From contig JAUKTV010000001.1 in assembly GCA_030549205.1 (NCBI GenBank), positions 186,001-250,000 of the forward strand: a stretch of 64,000 nucleotides of DNA. The letters are read 5' to 3'. The notes under the pieces are model-generated. The model was given only the letters and a program-made list of their open reading frames with translations, searched no databases and was not told where the DNA came from. Both the position numbers and the translations under genes were made by a program. Of this stretch, positions 56,262 to 64,000 are shown piece by piece (position 1 is the stretch's first letter; every line of letters starts with the position of its first letter). This DNA comes from Apiosordaria backusii. Lineage: Eukaryota > Ascomycota > Sordariomycetes > Sordariales > Lasiosphaeriaceae.

Positions 56262-59162
56262 ATGGCGACTCGCAACACCTACCTCGCATACAAGCGAGAC
56301 ACCAGCTTGCTTCTTCGGTGGATGATACAAACCTCCAACAACATCATCAAGTCGTCCATGTTCAGAGACTCAGAGGAAGAGCCACGCGAGCTCAACAGGA
56401 CCGGCCAAATCACTGTCGCTGATATTGTTCCTTTGTGTCGACTTATCGCCAAGCACGTCACCAGCATCTCGCCCTCGATTTATCAACTCTTTCAGTCCAT
56501 TATCGATGCTCGTACTGACAGTCATTTAATGTTTCAGCAAATTGCTGCCAATACCGAAGATAAGGAAATCGAGGAAAGCAATTCCACTCACAAGTTCTTC
56601 ATCGACACTCTCGTTGAAGCTTTTGAGGCACTCGGTGGAAATCTAGCCAAGCCAGGTGCAACCCAAAGTGTTGATCACGACACTGCCCCCATAACCGAGG
56701 AGGAAGTCGAGCAGCTCATCTTCGCCAACCGGTTTGCCGCTTTACAAGTCTCCGACAACGGCCAGGAACAAGACGAGGAGGATGGGTCCAGTGACAATGG
56801 CATCTCCCGGCAGCCATCATCGATCCCACAGCGCAAGCAAACCCGCCCCGGCAGAGGCAAGAAGGACAAGAGGGGGAAGAAGCAGAAACCGAAAAACAAA
56901 CAGCTTTCTGTCTCCGAACACAATCTCGACCATCTCCCATTGGAAAGCTACAAACTCATCCAAGATGAGGATTCCGAGGAGGAATACATGTGGGCTGCCT
57001 TATGTCTGGTCAAGGAATGGATGAATCTTCGTCATGAGCTTCAAGAAGTGTGGCGAGACGTTGCCTACAAAAACATGAACGTCGCTATCGGCGGCACGCT
57101 ATCAAATTTCGCCATCGCTATGATTCAACGAACTTCAAGAGCCATTTTTGTCCATTTCCCTGAGAAGGATTCTTATCACAGCATCACGGATGAAGTTACC
57201 GCCGGTGTTCCCTATGAGGTCCATGAAAGGGTTTTGTCACAACTCTGGTTATTCTTCCATTCCGCACAGGACGACTTGTCATCCTTGAATGCAACAAAAA
57301 AGCTTCACATCGATGTACAAGAGCAGCTCTTGACGCACGCCTATCACGCTCTCATGGATTTCATCACTGATTTCCAGCACACCCGTTCTGGCAAACCAAC
57401 CAAGCGCATGCTGGCTGAACTTAACAACTGGGACCCCAACTTCAACCTTCTGAAGGCGACAGAAAAAGAACGCTTAAGATGGCGGAGGAACTACACCATC
57501 AATTGGCTGTACGATATGGTTAATCTCTTCTCAGCGCCGCGTCCTCAACATCGAAAATTTCTCGGGCTCGAGGACTTTGCGAGCTTCATCACATCTCTCG
57601 CCATGCAGAAACCAGGAACAGACATTCGGCACAAGATTCTTCCTCATCATGTCTTTCAGCTGCAGTTGATTGTGGACTCAATGACTATTTCGCGAGGCTG
57701 GGCTCTGAATTCCCTTCAGGGAAATATGCTGGCACCACCAGCCAACTCATTTAAACCTGAACAAGATATCAAGGACTGTTTCTTGAGCACGGAACTCTCT
57801 GACAAAGGCCTCCCGGCCCGTTTCATTAGTCTCCTGCAGGTCTGGGGACTAACCGACCCCGACAAAAAGCACAATATGGCAATCGAAGCCCACAACGACG
57901 CGTCCATTTTGAGAGACTTGATAGAAGGCCTACAGAATTCACTTGGGCAGTCTGGACAAGCTAAAATCCCTTCCCGCTTTGCCAATACACACAGTAACGG
58001 GCTTTGGGCTTACTCGCCCTTCCTTTGCGGGGTTGGACTGAGTGAGGCACTCGAACTGACATACAGAGTCACCATGGGAGTTTGGAACCGGAATCCAGAA
58101 CCTCTTATTCTTTTGCATTTGCACAACATGGTGCACAAAAGAGGCTATCTCAAAAACCCTGTGGAGCTGTTGTATCTTGTGCAACAACTGTTTGAACCCT
58201 GTGTGTTTCCGGATGGCCAGGCCCCCTCTTCCAAATTTTACAAGGCGTTGGGTCCGTTGTTGCAGGACTTTTCCCCCCAGGATTCCGCCCGTGTTCAAAG
58301 ATCCAGGGCACAGCATCAAAAGCTAGTACGGGAATGGCTCACTCGAGACATGAATCTCCATGAGGCCCTGGATGTTGGCGCCTACAGGATTTTCAACCAG
58401 AAGTCCGGTTTGGTCATGTATAGGGATGCTAAATGGGATGTAGACCGCATCCCAGATAGCGACCTTTACCTGAATTCTTGCTTGACCAAAGTACGGTTGC
58501 TGCAAACAAAACAGATCTTCGACTCGGTCACCGGTCAATGGCGGCGTCGGGACACAGAGTTGACAAGAAAGATCGCGAGAGCTGGTATGAGTGAAGACCA
58601 GCTTTTCGAGGACGTTCCCCTCTTCAAAGAGGAACTCGTAAATCGCCAGACAGCCGACCCAGACAAAAGGACTTCCAAAGCGCGCTCCGTTGGCAACATT
58701 GGCGATTACAACTGCCGCCCTCTTAACAATCGGGAGCTATTAGATGTTCTCCGGGTTGATATCGCCAGTGATATTATGAGTCCTTGTCCTTTTTCGGGGT
58801 TCAATTATCTTGCGGTGCTGGTGTCAAGTATCATGGTGCTCAGGGAAATCCGCACAACACTCTAGGAGCGGCGCAACAAAACTTGGATGGGTATCAAGCA
58901 GCGATATTATGGCCGCGAAGGTAGCAGGGACGCTGCATTTGCACTGGCTTGTGCCGCATTGAAGTTGAAGAATCAGGATGATGAGTGTCTGGAAATCATT
59001 GCTGAGGCTTTTGAGGCTTGCCGGGAGCCGACTAGTCTCGGATGGCATGTCTACTGGGATCGCACCCTCGTTCCCGGGGAGGGTGATGGAGTACAACAGG
59101 TGGACCGGACAGATGGAGAGGGAGATAGCTTGGTTGACGATGAGTCTTGCTGTGTCATGTGA
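56262..59162 (+). pseudogene. DUF6604-family gene, copy 2, one premature TAG
   Basis: From ATG 56,262 (MATRNTYLAYKRDTSLLLRW) an 867-codon frame runs without interruption to TAG at 58,863-58,865. It continues in the same frame for another 98 codons (ERRNKTWMGIKQRYYGREG, RDAAFALACAALKLKNQDDE, LEIIAEAFEACREP, LGWHVYW) to TGA at 59,160-59,162. Relatives have Gln at the stop, so this is one CAG to TAG change that removes a conserved tail. The N-terminal DUF6604 domain covers about residues 1-270 with a Lys/Arg-rich linker (KKDKRGKKQKPKNKQ, about 195-220). The middle shares HTRSGKPTKRMLAELNNWD and LPHHVFQLQLIVDSM with copy 1. No intron is needed. Function unknown; it may be translated as a slightly shortened protein. 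Confidence 0.8.
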
Positions 59163-61652
59163 CATGGTGATGCATTCGATCATCAAGACGGTGGAGATCC
59201 CGTCTCATGGTGCCTCACTGGCACTTAATTACTATCATGTAGTTTATATCTGTCTCTTGCCAACATCTTTCTTCATCACGTAATCCATGATATTTGTGCT
59301 CTACGCGACACTTTTATCCGGTACCCGCAAGACTCCCATCAAGTCCTTAGACATTCCCAAATAAAATTCTCTGAGCACTATAAGCACCTTAACCACAACC
59401 CTGCGAGCAGGCTCCACGGCTTTGACATACACGAATCCACAAGAAGTCAATAAACACCCGTGCCCCTGACCATCAAAGTCACAGCTTTGGCAACCCACCA
59501 CCACAAACACTGACAAGGGCAAATGCACGATAGGTTCGCCGTCGCCGTGATGATCAGACCATTAGCTAGGGCAGGTGTTAGCCACAAAAGCAATGGCTTA
59601 CGTCTACCCCAGCTAATGGTCTAACCATCACGACGACAGAGTTACCAGACGCTACATCGCACCATGCTCCAAACGTTCTTGTTATCCCTCCCTCCCCCTG
59701 CACGCCCCCAGCCAATACCTCTTGCCTAGGTGCCTTGGGCATACACCTCAACTCCATTAATTCCCACAGCATCCTTCCCAACGGCAACTACTCCAAGAAA
59801 AAAGCTCCCTATCATTGTCCCCCTCCGTTAGTCTCAACCCCTCGCTAACGACGTCCACAGGCAGGTAAGCTACCTAGTCAACCTACCTCTAAGCAGCCCC
59901 CATCACCACAAGTGAATCCGGAATCCGGCTCGGGCACGGGAGCACAGAACCCCACAAAGGAACATGCACGACATACCTCAAGTCATCTTCCTCAAGAGGA
60001 ACAGAGTCGTCGTCCCAGGCGGGCCATTCCTTCTTTTGCGTGTGCTTAGCTCCCAAAAGATGGTTGTCGAAGTAGTGATCATGCCTGGACTTTCTGTCCG
60101 TATAACTCCTGTTGCTCGAGTTACGGGCCTTACTACGTTGAACACTCCCGTCCCTTCCATAACTGCGCAGGCCACTCCCGTCCAATTCAAGCCTATAATG
60201 CGTAACTTGAATCGACAGCTTATCAACCACCGACCTCATTGCCGAACTCGTCCTCGACAGTGATTTCCTATAACACATCAGCCATTGCCCCAACACCACA
60301 ACACTCACTGCCCTATACATACCTCAAGCTCCGCCTCAGCGACCTCCCATCTTTATCACTTCCTCTCAGTCGGCCGTCAACCGTAAGCTTAGTCGACAAA
60401 GCCCTTATCAACCGCCCCCGACCTTCAAATTTAGGGGTTGTACCCAGCCCTTCTTTATCGTTTTTCTATTGCTTCTAACCGGCAGCGTCCCGCATCTCCA
60501 ACCGGAGGGCTTCGGTGGAGGTGCACCAGGTGTCATAGTTGTCTACGGTTTGGAGCTATGACCAGAGATTGGGACGCTAGGAGGGGAGCTTAGAGATGTA
60601 GGTTGGGGAGAGGGCAAGGGGATGGCAGCGGGTGGAGATGGTAATGTATGACATCTTTTGGAAGGGGCGTATGAAAGCAAAAGGGGTGGCGTGTATGAAC
60701 GAAGCGGTTGGGTGCTAAGTATATGTAAGGGGATGATGAGAGTGCGTGAGTGAGTGCTATAGATATGTAGAGCGAGTGGTGGTATATGAACGGCCGAGTG
60801 CTAATTGGTGGGTGTGTGAGAGAAAGAAAAGCAGGTCATGGAGACATTGTTATATCTTTCTAAATGTTATGTTCAAAAGTCTAAACATCATTAACTATAG
60901 AGTTATGGACTTTTCCATAAAGGTTTATCACAGCCTGAGTCTATGTAAGTTATGTGCCATAGTAAAACTCATTTTGGCTAAGCTCTTCCCTTCAAATGGC
61001 ACTGGCTTAGAAAGGTTGGACATCTATAAGTCAGTTTGAGAGTTAGACTTGTTTACCTTTGGGAATTTGGAATGCACACCAGCAACGAGCATTCGATTGT
61101 GGCGTTGGAGATATCTTGGTTTGCCTATAAGTTCGGGCTAGGCAATTTCACTTGACCCGAACTTCCATCTTGTGCAGTCATGGCCATAAATTCATCTCTG
61201 TAGAATGAAGGTTAAGAACAAGCACCTATCTACCTCCTTAGGTACTTTGCAAAGCACATAATGGGCACAGTCTTATTTCACAGCACAAGTTCACCATAAT
61301 GAACTTTGATCCTGAAGTTACCTCTCAAACCTGATACATTCTACAATCCAGGCTCAGGCCAAGGGTACATCCGGCTACGCCGCCCTCTTAACCCTATGAG
61401 GCAGTCCTGTTTTGCGTTTGTCTGCCTTGCCATAATACCCAAGATCTCAAGGAGCTACCGTTAAGTCGCATTGCATCTACGCACATAAATAAGGCTGAGA
61501 ATTAAATTGGTACCTTTCTCGAGTGCGGTATTTAAAGGCCCCCTATCCTCGCTTAACCACCCACCAACATCAACCTGTCGCGGGGTAACCAAGTCACAGC
61601 CTACATGTAAGAGCAACGCCACATCCACCTCCCATGTTCATCACCCTTCAAC
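59163..61652. other. Gene-poor stretch
   Basis: Minus-strand frames at 60,320-59,889, 59,787-59,578 and 59,528-59,301 are open and could be fragments of one hypothetical gene, but have no motif I recognise. 60,480-60,850 is G/T-biased and low-complexity. A 44-bp inverted repeat is listed separately. Confidence 0.4.
59541..59637. repeat. 44-bp imperfect inverted repeat (hairpin)
   Basis: Arms 59,541-59,584 and 59,594-59,637 are separated by a 9-bp loop. The reverse complement of the right arm matches the left at about 36 of 44 positions, with a core AGACCATTAGCT identical in both. Most mismatches are transitions, as if deamination acted on an originally perfect palindrome. Confidence 0.8.
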
Positions 61653-61865
61653 ATGACAACCCCAACTCCAGCCCAGCAATCCCTCTCCTCAGCCCTCAGC
61701 AACCTCCCCAACCCCTCCACCATCCACTTCATCCACCTCCAATGGCTCGACTTCTCCTCCACCCTCCGCACCCACGTCCTCCCCCTCCCCCACCTCCTCT
61801 CCCTCACCAAATCCAACCGCCACCACAGCCTCTCCGCGACGACTAATTTTGCCTCGCATTTTTGA
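61653..61865 (+). pseudogene. Glutamine-synthetase-like N-terminal fragment
   Basis: The frame from ATG 61,653 reads MTTPTPAQQSLSSALSNLPN, then STIHFIHLQWLDFSSTLRTH, VLPLPHLLSL and NRHHSLSATT before a stop at 61,863-61,865. The pattern H-x-Q-W-x-D...R-x-x-V-x-P resembles the N-terminal beta-grasp start of GS-like fungal proteins (FluG and related families). It ends abruptly in a T-rich run, so if real it is a severely truncated copy of a protein of more than 400 residues. No catalytic residues are present. The similarity is short and from memory. Confidence 0.4.
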
Positions 61866-62270
61866 TTTTTTTTGGCTCCGGGGGAGCAGCGGGAGCAGTG
61901 CAGAGAGCACTGCATATGAGACTAAGATGTCTTACTTGGTCCTTTTTTCTATGTGAATCAGGGCTCTAAAAGACATGCGCTCTTAAAAGACATGCTAAAA
62001 GACATACGTTCTTGCTATTAAATGAAACTTGTCTTTAATTTAAGACTTTGAAGCCTAGAATATCTGGTGATAGTTGGTTTGTGGTGGTGAGGTTAGTGCC
62101 AAGACCCCCTGAAGAACCGGTAGCTCCACAATTATCTATTGATCGAATCCTCCAGCCTGCCCTCGGCTTACCTCTGTCACCATATTATCTTCCGTTGCCC
62201 ACGACGCCGTCACAGTAGCCATTTCTACACCCCCAGGCACTAGTATGTAAAGATGGTAATGTTTGACTTA
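61866..62270. other. No recognisable gene
   Basis: Contains a short direct repeat of AAAAGACATGC (about 61,968-62,005). Nothing else recognised. Confidence 0.4.
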
Positions 62271-62505
62271 CGCCTAAATAAACAAGCCCCAAAGAGTAAG
62301 GACACATACCCATAGTAAATACAAGAAAGCGCCTATCACATATCACGCCCAAATCAACAAGCCCCAAGAAGTAATCCAAATACACACATCATGATCATAC
62401 CCATAGTGAATACAAGAAAGCGCCTATCTCATAGCGCCCAAATCAATAAGCCCTAAGCAGTAATCCAAACACACACATCATAATCATAGTAAATACAAAA
62501 AAAAG
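62271..62505. repeat. Tandem repeat, unit about 85-90 bp, three copies
   Basis: Copies begin near 62,271 (shorter), 62,330 and 62,421, each with CGCCTATC/CGCCTAAAT, AATCAACAAGCCCCAA, GTAATCCAAA and ATAGTGAATACAAGAAAG. Copies differ by substitutions and a deletion in the first. Confidence 0.75.
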
Positions 62506-62509
62506 CCCA

Positions 62510-63656
62510 TCACATATCTGACCCATCCTCGGCAATCTCCCTGTCCTCTTCCCTCAGGCTGTCAGCGTCCCCTCCCACAAGACTCTCTGATATTTGGCTG
62601 TTACCGCAATCGCTAGCTCCCAGACGGCCCGCACCCAACCCACTGATGCCGTTGGGCTGAGCTGCCCTCATGTCCTCCAACTCGTGGAGAATCCTGGTTT
62701 GGACGTCCGAGATTTTTTGCATGTAGTTGAGGACCAAATTCAGCAGAGGAGAATCGTCTGCGGCCCGGATCACCGTGCCTGCAGCACTCGCATCGCTTAT
62801 GGCGCTTATCGTACGGCGCTTTCTAGTAATAGCAACCGCCCTCTTCCTTTCAGTATCTTGTTCCCTCTTGCTGATGACATCTTGATAGTTCTTAATAAAG
62901 AACTTCCTGTCCCTATTTGAGTTGAGGTAGACTCGGTTAAGCTCCTCCAGATCGAACTTTTGAATGTCCTCCTAACTTATACCTGGTAGTTTGGTGCTTA
63001 TGGACATTCTTAATGCGTTTTGGGTGGCTTGGAAGGACCGAAGTAGCTTTGTCCAGTCATCCTTTTTGCCGGCCAGAACGGAACCTATTGCCCAGATATC
63101 TGTAATCCATTGCGAGATAGAAAGGGCTATGCCTTTTAAATATAGATAGTCGAGGCGCAAATCAATCGGAAGCTGTTCTAATATAGGTACTGTTAGTAAA
63201 CCGGGGCGGAAGTGTCGAATAGAGGTAAGAGGTAATGTGTATATATTAAAATCTTTCCCTTAGCTTTAACCTTCTTTACTTAGTTCTTATAGTATCAATG
63301 CATTGCTAAGAACCGCGCAGAAGTATCATCTTGGCAGATGAAGCCTTTGATCCTGTTAGGAATTGCCAAAATATCCTTCCGACTCTTGCCCTCGAGAGAC
63401 TGTAGGAGTTTAAACCCCAACGTCCGTACGGTACATTTATAGTAGGGCTTTTGAGGTGCTGAAGACGGCAGTCTAGGGACAGGTCAATAAAACACACTTT
63501 TATTGGATAGAGAATACTATGTACTTTGGGTTGCTTGGTTGCGGTCTGTTTAAGGACGGCCTTCTTAGTTTGTGAAAGGACATAACAGGCTGCGAAAAAG
63601 CCTTGCCAGTTAAGTTTGGTGTATTCTGCGTCGACGAAGTAGACAATTTCGGACAT
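62510..63656 (-). pseudogene. Broken gene of unknown function
   Basis: The minus strand reads MSEIVYFVDAEYTKLNWQGF, SILYPIKVCFIDLSLDCRLQ, NVPYGRWGLNSYSLSRARVG and FLTGSKASSAKMIL to a stop at about 63,306. After an AT-rich gap it continues LPLTSIRHFRPGLLTVPILE, LRLDYLYLKGIALSISQWIT and LLRSFQATQNALRMS to TAG at 62,974-62,972. The same frame then gives DIQKFDLEELNRVYLNSNRD, FFIKNYQDVISKREQDTE and DDSPLLNLVLNYMQKISDVQ, with a Gly/Ser/Asp-rich end at 62,510. The C-terminal part is helical, coiled-coil-like and charged. I do not recognise the family. The conserved-looking runs and isolated stops suggest a decayed gene, perhaps from a repeat family. Upstream frames (63,657-63,830) may supply a Pro/Lys-rich N-terminus. 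Confidence 0.45.
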
Positions 63657-64000
63657 TTCTGAGGTGTTTTCTCAGGCGTTGCGAGCCCCTTTCCTTTGGT
63701 ATTTCCGAGAGGGGAATTGATAATGTCTTCGACCTTGCCCGAGGGGGGATCCTTGCGGAGGGTGCCACTTCCACTGGCGGTGGCGAGAGTATCATTAACG
63801 TCGAAGTCCGGCGTTTGAAGATTTGGCTGGGAAGCTATAGTTGATATTAAAGTAAGACGTCGTGGGTGGAAATGATGAGTGTAAGCTTGTGATGATGTTG
63901 ATGGCAGATGGCAGATGGTAGATGCGAAGACAGAGCTGACCTCTGGGTAGAAGTCAGAAGAGGTAGAAGTTGAAATTTTGGAAGGAGGGACCGGCGCTAG
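63657..64000. other. Window edge, possible 5' part of the unknown gene
   Basis: Minus-strand runs such as VEDIINSPLGNTKGKGLATP may belong to the N-terminus of the preceding relic. GATGGCAGATGG-type short repeats occur around 63,895-63,925. Nothing else recognised. Confidence 0.35.

Noticed and set aside
61601..61915. Long minus-strand frame rich in Arg, Trp and Gly
   Set aside because: It mirrors the Pro/His/Leu-rich plus-strand fragment and has no conserved motif.
62510..63656. Starship captain (DUF3435 tyrosine recombinase)
   Set aside because: No tyrosine-recombinase catalytic pattern can be read in this relic or elsewhere in the window.

Overview
The window reads as nuclear DNA of a filamentous ascomycete (Pezizomycotina, most likely a Sordariomycete). 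The signs are short 49-150 nt introns with GTAAGT-type donors, fungus-restricted protein families (KAR5/Tht1, CHL4/CENP-N, FunK1 kinase, DUF3723, DUF6604), Tad-like non-LTR retrotransposons (LINEs), a Fot1/pogo transposon, and AT-rich tracts whose broken genes carry many TAG/TAA stops where relatives have Gln or Trp, the pattern left by repeat-induced point mutation (RIP). All family assignments come from reading translations; nothing was searched.

Layout. 1-17 kb is GC-rich: a near full-length broken CHL4 kinetochore gene (2.2-3.7 kb), an SNF2-like helicase gene with a frameshift (4.3-7.7 kb, minus), a long stretch with no recognisable gene, a lysine 2,3-aminomutase gene with two internal TAGs and a frameshift (11.8-13.7 kb, minus), and an apparently intact PARG-like gene (16.1-17.2 kb). 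17.5-19.3 kb is a RIP-like LINE 3' half into which a retroelement later inserted, leaving a solo LTR with a perfect 5-bp target duplication. 20-31 kb holds a small conserved two-exon gene, a broken conserved gene of unknown function, a broken GH3-like/GNAT acetyltransferase relic, a small membrane protein and a JmjC-domain gene with two G-run frameshifts.

31-41 kb holds a nearly intact Fot1/pogo transposon with 55-bp terminal inverted repeats, a broken DUF3723 gene, an intact KAR5 nuclear-fusion gene, and a MAT-type HMG-box relic cut off by a LINE whose 5' part is inverted (a twin-priming structure). 41-59 kb is bounded by two divergent DUF6604 paralogues in opposite orientation, both broken. 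Between them lie head-to-head LINE 5' ends, a 4.6-kb LINE that ends inside a ferric reductase relic, a FunK1 kinase relic and another LINE fragment. 59-64 kb is poor in genes: a 44-bp inverted repeat, a truncated glutamine-synthetase-like fragment, a tandem repeat and a broken unknown gene.

The overall picture is a decaying accessory region. Most protein genes are broken, while KAR5, the PARG-like gene and two small genes remain open. DUF3723 and ferric reductase are both recurrent auxiliary genes of Starship giant transposons, and a mating-type-like HMG relic lies about 0.6 kb from a karyogamy gene. No Starship tyrosine recombinase (DUF3435) was seen. Several frameshifts lie in G/C homopolymers and could be assembly errors; the nonsense codons cannot be explained that way.
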